From Panonychus citri (taxonomy: Eukaryota > Arthropoda > Arachnida > Trombidiformes > Tetranychidae), in the NCBI RefSeq assembly GCF_014898815.1, contig NW_026515411.1, positions 53,450 to 117,449 of the forward strand: a stretch of DNA of 64,000 nt, written 5' to 3'. Below, piece after piece: positions 22,713-31,375 of the stretch (position 1 is the first letter of the stretch; each line of letters begins with the position of its first letter). The position numbers and the translations under genes were made by a program. The notes beneath the pieces are model-generated. The model saw only the letters and a program-made list of their open reading frames with translations, made no database searches and had not been told where the DNA came from.

Positions 22713-23450
22713 CTATCGGGTCAGTTTGTTTTTCAGGGTAATGGAAAATGACTTCTTTTGATCGTAATCCCAATTGACTGGTGAAGAAACTTTGCGAAAT
22801 CGGTTCTTTTCATGATGTCTCTTTGTTTTCTTACGTTTTCTCGCTCTTTGGGTTAGACGATTTTTGTTTGGTTTTTCGTTGATAATTCTCTTACGTTTAG
22901 TTAAATTCTGTTTAAAATTCAATTGTTTCCTTTGAGGTGGTTTTGTTATCTTGGGTGGTTCGTTGTTGATTCTTATTTTCTTAGTTTGACAGTCGATACT
23001 GATTTTAGCTTTTGAAAGAATGTCGTTACCAATGATGAACTTATTAGATTTAAGGTTTTCCATGATCAAGATGTCGTTTTCAATCGATAATGCTGATTGA
23101 CCATCGTTAATTTTAAGGCTTGCTTGAGATTGGCCAATGATTTTGATTGGTTTTTCGTTAACATCGTATAATTCAGGTCCTTTGTAAGGTTCAATTGGCA
23201 GTTGTAATTCTTTTGCTAAAGGTAGAGTCAAAACTGATACACCAGAACCAGTATCTATTATTGCTTCAATTTTGTTTTCATCAATCTTTATTGGATGTTT
23301 GATTAATTGAATGGTGTTTTGAGGTGAAATTAAATTTATTTCAGGAGGTGAATTCGGATTATCGTTTTCTTCTAAGGTAATAGGACCGACATAAGTTTTA
23401 AAGGGCTCTTGGTTAGAGAAACTTGTGTGGGGTTTTGAGCTGCCAATCAA
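22713..23450 (-). CDS. Retroviral-type aspartic protease of the LTR element
   Basis: The active-site motif AIIDTGSGVSVL is at residues about 63-74 and the second-half motif FIIGNDIL at about 137-144, so the pepsin-like monomer fold is complete. A Lys/Arg-rich tail (RKRKKTKRHH) follows and could bind RNA. The frame has no ATG at its 5' end and is open upstream of 23450, which suggests expression as a Gag-Pro fusion by frameshifting. Between it and Gag (23451-23761) is a partial zinc-knuckle-like stretch (YCRDQNHTEEYC) in a broken frame. Translation stops without entering a reverse transcriptase. Confidence 0.85.
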   Translation of the reverse strand: MIGSSKPHTSFSNQEPFKTYVGPITLEENDNPNSPPEINLISPQNTIQLIKHPIKIDENKIEAIIDTGSGVSVLTLPLAKELQLPIEPYKGPELYDVNEKPIKIIGQSQASLKINDGQSALSIENDILIMENLKSNKFIIGNDILSKAKISIDCQTKKIRINNEPPKITKPPQRKQLNFKQNLTKRKRIINEKPNKNRLTQRARKRKKTKRHHEKNRFRKVSSPVNWDYDQKKSFSITLKNKLTR

Positions 23451-23761
23451 TTTTTCGTCTTGATTTGCGTCGTTAGTATTTAAGTGTGTGTGTTGGGTAA
23501 AATTGGTTGAATTGGTTGTAGATTAGCAAAGTTTTGTGTTGGGATAAATGGTTGTAAATAAGAGACACGATTGTAATCCATCTGTAATTTTTCGGACAAT
23601 ATTCTTCTGTGTGATTTTGGTCTCTGCAGTAATTGAGTTAGTTTGGGTTTTGCTCTGAAAGATAGCTTATCTTATTTGTTAAATGATTGATTGTTTTCTG
23701 TAGCTTATGTACTGTTTCTAATATATTTGATTTATCAATCGGAGAAGGTTGATTGAATTGG

Positions 23762-24349
23762 TTATTTGGTAAAGTTAACCTGGCTACTAGCTCTTTCGGC
23801 TATTCTGCTAGCAGAAATATAATCATTGATTGTTTGTGGATTTTGAATTGCGATACCGTACTGAATTTGAGGAAGAAGTTTATCTCTAATCATTCCTATT
23901 ATCATTGATTCGGGCATTTTGTCATCTATTTTTAAACAGAGATCTATCAGTTCGTAGATGAAATTGGAAGAAGGCTGGCCTGGCTGTTGTCTAAAGCTAC
24001 TTAAACGAGTGGAGAGTTTAATTCTGTAATCTGGTGGACATAAGTTTTGAATAAGTCTAGTCTTAAGTTTCTGATAGTTATTAGGTTTTTCTGAAGAAGC
24101 AAAGGGTCCTGAAATAAACTGGTACCATCTTTTGGCACTCTGAGTTAAATAAAAGGGTAGGAATCTGAACATATCGTTTTCGTCCCAATTTAAAAGTTTC
24201 GCGTTAAATTCAAAGTTACTAATCCATTCAACAATGTCTTCTTGATCATTTTCACCACTGAATGGATTGATTGTTGTAGGAACGTTGGGAAAGTTATTTG
24301 GGTAATTGACAGAATTGACAAAAACATTAGGATAGTCAGAGTCCGACAT
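23762..24349 (-). CDS. Gag polyprotein of the LTR element
   Basis: 195 aa from ATG 24349. It matches the retrotransposon Gag capsid-like pattern (Ty3/Gypsy style): INPFSGENDQEDIVEWISNF, then FRFLPFYLTQSAKRWY, and FRQQPGQPSSNFIYELIDLC further on, followed by MIRDKLLPQI. It assembles the element's RNA particle. The start is 246 bp inside the element from the 5' LTR, giving a leader with two hairpins. The frame is intact. Confidence 0.85.
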   Translation of the reverse strand: MSDSDYPNVFVNSVNYPNNFPNVPTTINPFSGENDQEDIVEWISNFEFNAKLLNWDENDMFRFLPFYLTQSAKRWYQFISGPFASSEKPNNYQKLKTRLIQNLCPPDYRIKLSTRLSSFRQQPGQPSSNFIYELIDLCLKIDDKMPESMIIGMIRDKLLPQIQYGIAIQNPQTINDYISASRIAERASSQVNFTK

Positions 24350-24367
24350 AATTGGAATGGAATCAGA

Positions 24368-24441
24368 GTCTCAACACTGAGACATATGATGAAAAAAGGA
24401 AATTGAGAGGAAGTTGAATTAATCAGTCTCGACACTGAGAC
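24368..24441 (-). promoter_or_regulatory. Paired leader hairpins of the LTR element
   Basis: GTCTCAACACTGAGAC (24368-24383) and GTCTCGACACTGAGAC (24426-24441), each followed by atatga. They match the hairpin motif found twice in each LTR. They lie between the primer-binding site and Gag, where packaging or dimerisation signals often are. Confidence 0.5.
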
Positions 24442-24594
24442 ATATGATTTGAAAAAGTGGATTGAAACAATTGAAGTTTTATTAGGAGTTAGAGATTGGT
24501 AGAAATTAACCGAAAGCTTACCAATATTTGAGACAGAATTTTATTGAAAAATGAGTTATAACGAAACGAAAAGAGTACCATCACTAGCCCTTCC

Positions 24595-24611
24595 TCATCG
24601 TGGGCTCCATT
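24595..24611 (-). promoter_or_regulatory. Putative primer-binding site
   Basis: Directly downstream of the 5' LTR the minus strand reads A TGGAGCCCACGATGAG. The TGG start suits pairing with a tRNA 3' CCA end. The tRNA identity was not determined. Confidence 0.5.
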
Positions 24612-25228
24612 TGTAGTGATATTTATTTAGAGAATTGGGATTTGGACAATTGAATGTTGATTTAGTTGATTTAGTTGATTTAGTTGATTTAAATAACTTT
24701 ATTATCATTTTACTTTTAATACATTTGACTTGAGGTTTTGTTTAAGAGAGGTGAGAGAAAAGGGTTTAGGAGAAGATAGAGAAAGGAACTAAGGTAGATC
24801 TCGACACTGAGATCCTTCCTTAGTTGAGTTGATAGAGAGAAGGAAAAGTTGGAAAAAAGGTGAATCTCAACACTGAGATTCTTCCTTTCATTGGAAGGGT
24901 TGAGAGGAGACTGAGGATGATTCTTCTTTCTCTCTGGGTTTTAATTTATACCTGAGAGAGAAAGAAGAGAAAGAGAATGAAAAGAAAGAGAAAAAGAAAG
25001 AGAGATGCAAATCTTTACTCCTTGATCTTTTACTTATTTTTCTTTATATTATCTAAATTTTTGATCTTAATTCTATTAGTTATTTCTTTGTAAAATTAAT
25101 CTAAATTAACTATAATTAACCCTTTATTTTTCCTAATTAATACATAAGATTATAGATTAATTAAAGTTGTTAATCAATTGATAATACTAATTCTATTTCT
25201 TTATCTAAATGTCAATTATTTTATGACA
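24612..25228 (-). repeat. 5' LTR
   Basis: 617 bp and the same as the 3' LTR apart from one extra A (about 24857). Hairpins are at 24797-24814 and 24862-24881. It is the promoter end for the minus-strand genes. Confidence 0.92.
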
Positions 25229-25233
25229 GTTAA
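25229..25233. repeat. Target-site duplication of the LTR element, right
   Basis: gttaa, matching 21702-21706. Confidence 0.9.
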
Positions 25234-25241
25234 CATATTTA

Positions 25242-26463
25242 TTAGTAATCTAACGAGATTATTCGATCCTTATCAATTGTTATGAGATTATCAAACTGTG
25301 CAAACACGACCACTTTTAATGATCTTTTTAATTGTGAATTGAATTTAAGATCACATCTTATAGTACCTCTTTAATCAGAGAGTGTTCATTTTCTGCTCCT
25401 ATAGATCCATCCGGAGAAAGATCGAATCCAAACAATGTTGTATGTTTCTTATATTCATCAGTCAACATGTAATTGTGGTACTCGTCCTGGCCAAGACATC
25501 GGTATAGGTTTACAAACTCTCATGTAAAGTCCATCTTTGAAATTAGGTGTATGGAATACTTGGTATTGTCATTCCATCAACATTCAATGCAATGTAATTG
25601 AGACCAAAATCATTGAATGAGAATGGATCTTCATTTAAATCTCCGGAATGAGCGGTTTCTTTTGTAATTCCCATAAAAATCCTTCGTGGTAATATTCCAG
25701 AATACATATTATCAATTGATGCAATCATTTGACCAGCCGGTATTGAAAAGTTTCGTGTGTCATTACGTGTAATAAAATATTTAGCAGGACCCTTTTCAAG
25801 GGCTAAGATGATACTTTTAGAGGCTTCAGCAAATAGCTTCACACGTTTTATATGTAGTGCTAATCTTTCAAACTTAATTTGATAAGTATCTTTATCGACA
25901 CTATCATACTTGATCAGTGGAAACTGTCTGAACTTCTAGTGAATCGAAAATTAGTGGAATATTATTTATCAGTAGTTTATCTTGCTCACAAATAGGTAAA
26001 TGTAATCGAAATAAAGATCGAATGAACCATTTTCAACACTGTCTCATGCGTTTCACCACCGGCGTCACATGGGTTATGTTGTCTGAATAATAGGTCTTCA
26101 ATATATGACTGGTAATGATACATATTATTAGCTTGTATAGTGTTAACTGAGCCAATAAATAGATCAATTTGTTCGAATAAAGAATTACCGAAGTTAGTAA
26201 CGGGCATTATTTTACTAGTTTCTGGTATATTTGAACCATTTTGAGTTTGTACACGTATAGTTAGACTCAACATTGACGCAGCCATATCAGTAAAATCTTC
26301 ACTCGAAGGAACAACAATTTCATAACATTTCGATGAATCTAAACTAGAGTTAGGTCGATATTCGACTTCATAACTTGATTCTATCACTGTTTGAGTTGGT
26401 GGTATAGAGAAAATCTGTAACTCAGACTTGCTAGATGGCAATGAAGATTCATAAATATTCCAT
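25242..26463 (-). pseudogene. Major capsid protein copy 2, frameshifted
   Basis: Duplicate of the 15795-17030 gene. The start is damaged: ATG GAA TAT TTA TGA at 26463, where two bases are missing relative to copy 1. A long middle section is open (26441-25986), and a second (25842-25543) covers the IPAGQMIASIDNMYSGILPR part that is broken in copy 1. More indels lie near 26030, 25920, 25550, 25510, 25460 and 25370. Confidence 0.85.
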
Positions 26464-26873
26464 TATGAAAAGATATCTCTATGTCTATTTTTTCTTTTCT
26501 GATTTTTAGCTATTGATTTTTAGCGGAAGTAGTATATTTACGTTTTCTTATACCATTTCCATATTGATCTATCAGTTTCTATTTCACCTAAACCTTCTTT
26601 GGCTGCTGTTTTCAAACCATGTTTAGCTTGAGTCTTAGCACTTGAAAAGTTTATTAGCTAAAATATCTGAACCAACATTTATTCCTGTTTTAATAAATGT
26701 TTTCCTAAAATTTCAAGATTGATACCGAAACGTTTCAATGTTGAGCCTAACCCATAACCACGTTGGTATGGATTACCTGAATAAACAGAAATATCATTGA
26801 AACCACTTCCGGATTGATTAAGAAAATAATTTGTGAAATCACTATCACACGCACAGTAAACTTTTCGATTCAT
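26463..26873 (-). pseudogene. pVI-like protein copy 2
   Basis: The first 64 codons are open (26873-26679) and give the best reading of this protein: MNRKVYCACDSDF, then NQSGSGFND, QRGYGLGSTLKRFG and a Lys-rich continuation. The frame then breaks near 26680 and 26655. It ends TAA (26465-26463) on the capsid ATG, as in copy 1. Confidence 0.65.
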
Positions 26874-27692
26874 CTTTTTTGTTTCTTATCTTTTTTATTA
26901 ATAGTTTTACTTTTATATACAATATCTTTTATAAAATGTAAACTAATAAAGACTCTCCCATTCGTAAATTTTATTTGTGAGCCGTTTTCATCACAAAGTA
27001 ACACATTTATCTCATCAATTCTATTGATACGAACTGGATAATAAAAGGTTTCATGAATGTTATGTTGGCCATTTTCGACTCTAAATTCAGCGGAAGAACT
27101 CTCAACAGTCTGGCGAAATGATCACCTACAAAGTGTTCACTTATAAGATCTGTATAAATGAAAGAAGATGAGACTTTATTCCGGTTTTGGGTTTTTGGCG
27201 AGTATTGATGCGTGATTTTCTGAACAATATTTCACAATGTTTCATGTAACCATCATATGTCCATCCTAGCGTTTCTAAAATTCCGAATCAACAAAATAAG
27301 GTAGTATCTTATCACCTCGATGCCAACCTGCTTTTATCTCTATAGAACCATTTTGTAGAAGAATCAGGTGGATAATCAGCATTTATTACAGAAACAGATG
27401 ATTTGAAGACATCATTTATACATTTTAATATTTTGTTGATGTCATCACTTTCAAAGTAAGTGAACTCAAATTTTCCCAATCGATATGTTCCACCATAGAA
27501 AAGGCTGAACTTCACAGTTTTAGTATTGATTTCATATGTTGTTGGATAAAATATTTCTTGTATTCCAACTTTCCATTTTCCTTCAAGATTTATTGGACAT
27601 GATAAATTATTAGTAAATTTGGACAATGTATTATCTGGATGAATATCCATGCTTGCGTTTGAAACTAAATCAATACAAAATTCATCCGGCAT
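26870..27692 (-). pseudogene. Minor capsid protein copy 2, frameshifted
   Basis: Open from ATG 27692 to 27312 (jelly-roll N-terminal half). Several small deletions follow, near 27365, 27275, 27215 and 27190. The 3' end keeps an extended reading past the copy-1 stop and finishes at TGA 26872-26870, which overlaps the pVI-like ATG (ATGA). Its start lies in the final 11 bases of the integrase frame. Confidence 0.8.
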
Positions 27693-28865
27693 CTTCAGTC
27701 CAGCTATTGAATTTAGCAGGGTAACCTAACCATTTAACAAAGTATTCAGGTTTTCCATTAGCACTCAATCTTGTTTTTAAAATTTTCTCGATCTTATATG
27801 TACTTGGTTCCGACACTTTGAAAATTTCATCTTGATAAAATACAGAAGTTATAGGCTCTCCCGACCAATCATTCAATCTGTAAATATAACCTTGAGGTGT
27901 CTTCTTAACTTTACGAATCTTGAATAACTCCTTTGTAAAACTTTCAGTTGCCTCTTTTTCAAATATTCCTTTATCACGTGATATTCGGACAAAGTCATTA
28001 ACTTTATATGGTACTTGTTTAGTTCTAAGAACTTTTTGACCATCAAGTATATTTTTGATTACTAATCTTTCATTGTTACGGCCCTGGTTTGGACTCATCT
28101 TTATAGTTCTATGATATGATAGGTTATATCCATCTATTATTTCACTAAGTACATCGTAATATTTGTTTGTATTTTTAGCAAACATATATCTATGTAATCT
28201 GGATCGTAATGTTCGATTAAATCTCTCAACAATCGCACATTTAATTAAACCATCCGTTGCTACAAAGTGATTAATATCATTTTGTTTAAAAAAATTTAAT
28301 ACTTGTTTATTAAGGAACTCTTTCCTTGATCTGTTTGGATTTTCTTGGGCTTATGACCTGAACTGAAGATCTGTTTGAATGCTTCAATAACTGATAAGGC
28401 ATCTTTATTCTTTAACAATATTCCAAAAGCATATCTGAGAGACAGTCAATAGTGACCAAAATATAACGATAGTTATTGTTTTCATTTTAATCCAACTCAT
28501 ATCAAGTAAATCAGCTACTGTTCATCATCAACATAATCCACTAAAATTGGAAGTCTCAAAATTTTTCTTTGCCGTTCTAAATAAATTATATGTATCTTCA
28601 TCTGAAAGCCAAGACTGAACATCTCGATATTTGATTTTACTGTCTTTTAACCTAGCGGTATTGTATAACCGTTTGATCCCACCGTAAGAACCAGTGGATC
28701 TTGTATCATAATAAATATCTTTCAGTATTTCACTAATGATTGCCATGATCTCAATGATGCGCCTTCAATATTACTTGATCCATGTGATGTTGATGGTGAA
28801 GTGGATTCCATTTCAGCTCTGATTTTCTTATTCAAAATATAATTTTTTATTGGTCTGTCTTCCAT
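27682..28865 (-). CDS. Polinton integrase copy 2, with natural 5' end, frameshifted
   Basis: The ATG at 28865-28863 overlaps the stop of ORF210 (TAATG) and opens MEDRPIKNYILNKKIRAEM, upstream sequence that copy 1 lost. The frame shifts before the MAIISEILKD segment (about 28750), then near 28560, 28490, 28435 and 28325. The last 167 codons (28185-27682) are open. They include the region after the catalytic domain and the complete chromodomain (EYFVKWLGYPAKFNSW). The DDE catalytic region is present but spread over shifted frames. With its original upstream context this is the ancestral-position copy. As assembled, neither copy encodes an intact enzyme. Confidence 0.85.
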
Positions 28866-29497
28866 TACACAAATTTCAGTAAATAATCCATTCCATTTGG
28901 TTTCTTACCAACAATGTCCTCTGAGGATAAGTATTTAACAATGTCGTTTACATTACTGCCTTTTATATATCCTGCACCTTTCCTTACACGTCCATTTTTA
29001 TCAATAAGACCAGGAATACCAAGTAGAACCGTTTTGAGTGAGGTTGATTTATCCACAGGAGTTGATGGACCTGGTTTAACGCTGTTGATTAGTCTAGAGA
29101 AAAAACTTTCATTTCGAGATGGCTCACTCTCAACTTTGCTATTATTCGCTTCATTTTCAGTATAATCAAAAATATTACTTTCATCATATTCAATATTTTC
29201 AGCAACATCCTCACCATCATAAATATTACTAACATTATTGTTATTATTGGAAATTAATCTCTCATTAGGAGTCTCTTCTGATGTAAATTTTTTCGCTATT
29301 GCGTCAATCAAGGTTTTGACAGTTTCAGGAGATGGTTCAGATCTTCCAATTTTTCTAGCTAAATTATCGTTGTGAAATTTAACTTTTGTTTCAACCGGTA
29401 AGTTTTTGTTGAAGAGTTGTTTAGTTTTACTGGGTCTGATACAATTTCTTTTGTATTTATCTTCAGAAACAAGATACATACGAGTTAATGAATTCAT
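28865..29497 (-). CDS. ORF210, Polinton protein of unknown function
   Basis: A 210-aa intact frame from ATG 29497. The N-terminal half is basic (SKTKQLFNKNL.VETKVKFHNDNLARKIG). Next is an Asn/Asp/Glu-rich low-complexity stretch (residues about 85-135), then a conserved-looking C-terminal block (KTVLLGIPGLIDKNGRV, VNDIVKYLSSEDIVGKKPNG). A protein of similar layout often lies next to the ATPase and capsid genes in arthropod Polintons, but I cannot name it. Its TAA shares a base with the integrase ATG. There is no membrane segment and no enzyme motif that I can see. A structural or DNA-packaging role is only a guess from position. Confidence 0.7.
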   Translation of the reverse strand: MNSLTRMYLVSEDKYKRNCIRPSKTKQLFNKNLPVETKVKFHNDNLARKIGRSEPSPETVKTLIDAIAKKFTSEETPNERLISNNNNNVSNIYDGEDVAENIEYDESNIFDYTENEANNSKVESEPSRNESFFSRLINSVKPGPSTPVDKSTSLKTVLLGIPGLIDKNGRVRKGAGYIKGSNVNDIVKYLSSEDIVGKKPNGMDYLLKFV

Positions 29498-29509
29498 TAT
29501 TATCCAATA

Positions 29510-29847
29510 TTATCGGTGGTGACCTTAGCTAAAATACTAAGCGGGAACTAAAAGGCTGATAGAAAACTCCGTGTTGGTTGACTATCTTTTACGATCATTG
29601 ACTTTAGTTGCTTTACCTAGCTTACGTACTTGATTCTTATATAGTTTCAGCTTATTTTACACTTCAAGTTAATTGGTATAATTCCTTTCAGAATATTCCG
29701 TGCGATATCAGAAATAACTGTGTAAATACTATTTGGTACTGATGAAAATTTGTTTTCACCCGCTGATTTAGCTTTAGCTAATTTCTTTAAACAAGAGTAG
29801 CATTCAACTGCTTTTTTAACGCTCATTTTTATAGATTTGGATAACAT
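29510..29847 (-). CDS. Small basic Polinton ORF, probably frameshifted
   Basis: Open for 66 codons (29847-29647): MSVKKAVECYSCLKKLAKA, then ISDIARNILKGIIPINL. A small Lys/Leu-rich protein with an LLK..A...I..I....LN.LKG.IPL-like pattern is common in Polintons. The expected continuation (KLKLYKNQVRKLGKA... then NQHGVFYQPF) is found in shifted frames down to about 29510, so one or two indels probably split the gene. It begins 17 bp after the ATPase stop and is followed closely by ORF210. Confidence 0.6.
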
Positions 29848-29864
29848 GTTATTTTCCTTAATTC

Positions 29865-30500
29865 TTATATAATGTATGTTGTGATGTATTCTTCTTCATT
29901 TAAAACATTAGTCATAAATCTAGTTTCAACTGGAGTTTCCGGTCTCAAATCAATGAATAAGTATGTGAATGGGTTTTTTGTTGCGTCTTCGAATATAGCC
30001 TGTAATTTGTTCATTTTTCGTGGTAACATTTGTCTAGCTATATTAGTTATTATTGATTGATCTCTTGGATTCTTGAATAAAACTATGTATTGTGAATTTA
30101 AAGATATATTTCGACTTTCTTTTCCTTTACAGAAAAAGTTCTGCATTATCAAGATAATAGATAAATTTCTATGATGGGATCCCTTAGTAAATAATTCACT
30201 TATAACTTTTGAGTTTGTTGACTCAGCCATTAAGTCGTCTATGATAATCCATTCTGGTATTATTCCATCGAACTTATCAATGATATTTTCTGGTAAGCCT
30301 TGAATAAAATTAACATTTGACATTGATGTGAATACATCTTGGTATTCGCCATAAAAATATGTGATACGTTCTGGTGGAGGAGAACTCATTTTATTTGCTG
30401 ATTCGATAAGTTTTCGTAACCATTCTGTTTTTCCACATCCAGTTGGACCCGCGACTAACATTGTGAAAGGATGATGTAAATAAACGCGATAGGTTTGCAT
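29865..30500 (-). CDS. Packaging ATPase (A32/FtsK-HerA type)
   Basis: Pumps genome DNA into capsids in the family. Walker A is VAGPTGCGKTEWL (residues about 16-28) and Walker B is EWIIIDDLM (about 81-89), followed by a sensor-like ILIMQNFFCKG. I chose the ATG at 30500 (MQTYRVYLHHPFTM) because the open frame upstream of it has only a TTG. That gives about 211 aa, normal for Polintons. The frame is intact. It lies 59 bp after the PC4-like stop and 17 bp before the small basic ORF. Confidence 0.92.
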   Translation of the reverse strand: MQTYRVYLHHPFTMLVAGPTGCGKTEWLRKLIESANKMSSPPPERITYFYGEYQDVFTSMSNVNFIQGLPENIIDKFDGIIPEWIIIDDLMAESTNSKVISELFTKGSHHRNLSIILIMQNFFCKGKESRNISLNSQYIVLFKNPRDQSIITNIARQMLPRKMNKLQAIFEDATKNPFTYLFIDLRPETPVETRFMTNVLNEEEYITTYII

Positions 30501-30559
30501 CTTGTGAGAGAATTTTATTATATTATCAATCAATCATCGTTTCTTATACAATTTGATAC

Positions 30560-31219
30560 TTAATTAATTTCTTTATTTATGTAAAGAAAAAGCGTGAGTG
30601 AGTTGAAAAGAACTGGGTCATCTTTCTTGAATTTAACTAATGCGTCAAAATCAACTGATCGCTCCAATAATTCTTGAGGTGTAACAAGTTCTAACTTGGT
30701 GAGAAATACTTTAGGATAAAATCCATCATAAGTTGAAGTTAATTTGTTATCAGCTGTTGACCAATCCCCAAGTTTCATCATCTTTTCATCAAGATAGGTT
30801 GATATTATATAAGCGTCCATCAATTGATTTAATGGTAGATCATCAGTTCCAACTAGCATCAAGATGAGTTTTTCCAAGTCACGTATAATTTTCATAACGG
30901 CAGTTGTAATTATAACCTTTCTATCAAATTGTTGGATACTTATACCGTCTCGAGAATCAAGTGAGATAGTTACATAATGACTACTTCGTTCCAATGGACT
31001 TTCATTCTTAAGAAACAGCTTTATGAACTCCAATAAAAATGTAATCTCCTCAGAAGAAAGGGAAACACCTAGTTTAGTTGGTAATCCTGCAGCATTATAA
31101 GTTCGAATATCCAAACGACGAAGCTTTTCTCCATCTTTAAATCCATAGCTTACCGATACATGAATGTACTCATGAACGAATAATTTAGTTGAGGTCCAGG
31201 TCATAACGGAAAAGGCCAT
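30560..31219 (-). CDS. Probable PC4-like ssDNA-binding/transcription coactivator protein
   Basis: A 219-aa intact frame, the outermost gene at the right end. The N-terminal 60 residues fit the PC4/Sub1 C-terminal domain pattern: strands in KLFVHEYIHVSVSYGF, then LDIRTYNAAGLPTKLGVSLS and the helix EEITFLLEFIKLFLK. In PC4 this corresponds to V.IR.Y......P.KKGISL...EW..L. The remainder (residues about 90-219) is unrecognised and rich in Leu/Asp. PC4 proteins bind melted DNA and stimulate TBP-dependent transcription, which would pair well with the TBP-like gene at the other end. Similarity is moderate and from memory. A different ssDNA-binding protein is the main alternative. Confidence 0.5.
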   Translation of the reverse strand: MAFSVMTWTSTKLFVHEYIHVSVSYGFKDGEKLRRLDIRTYNAAGLPTKLGVSLSSEEITFLLEFIKLFLKNESPLERSSHYVTISLDSRDGISIQQFDRKVIITTAVMKIIRDLEKLILMLVGTDDLPLNQLMDAYIISTYLDEKMMKLGDWSTADNKLTSTYDGFYPKVFLTKLELVTPQELLERSVDFDALVKFKKDDPVLFNSLTLFLYINKEIN

Positions 31220-31375
31220 TTTATATGATTAAATTGAACACGAGATTTTTAATTCAAACAATATAAAACACGCTATACTAATAATGATGTGACGTTTTTT
31301 TAATTTTGTTTTCTTTATTTATACCATTGAATGATGTTTAGAGGTGTTTAGACTTCCTAACAAAGATAAAACCGG
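31220..31375. other. Promoter region of the right-arm gene train
   Basis: AT-rich spacer between the PC4-like start codon and the right TIR. It contains a TGACGT half-site (about 31290) and TATA-like sequence near 31261, but no TATA/Inr pair as clear as those in the left arm. Confidence 0.4.

Larger units (their letters stand above)
21707..25228 (-). mobile_element. Non-autonomous gag-protease LTR retrotransposon, 3,522 bp
   Basis: Two LTRs of 616 and 617 bp differ by one A in a run. They are flanked by a 5-bp target duplication and end TG...CA. The element lies on the minus strand: the 5' LTR is at 24612-25228 and the 3' LTR at 21707-22322. The internal 2,289 bp encode only Gag and an aspartic protease. 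No reverse transcriptase, RNase H or integrase is present, so it must rely on a related element. The near-identical LTRs indicate very recent insertion. Confidence 0.92.
19433..28844. repeat. Internal tandem duplication, copy 2 (9,412 bp including a nested LTR element)
   Basis: Repeats 13500-19432. Subtracting the 3,522-bp LTR insertion and its 5-bp target duplication leaves 5,885 bp, 48 fewer than copy 1. Differences between the copies are mostly one- to few-base deletions in short runs, with few substitutions. The right border continues into unique DNA (the integrase start and ORF210), which shows that copy 2 keeps the original right-hand context and copy 1 the original left-hand context. 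Confidence 0.88.

Noticed and set aside
22713..23450. Reverse transcriptase or integrase hidden after the protease
   Set aside because: The region between the protease and the 3' LTR is only 390 bp and contains no such motifs in any frame.
19433..28844. A second, independent Polinton
   Set aside because: It has no TIRs or target duplication of its own and joins copy 1 directly. It is an internal tandem duplication.
28914..29165. Plus-strand ORF over ORF210
   Set aside because: Shadow of the minus-strand gene. It has no promoter or recognisable domain.
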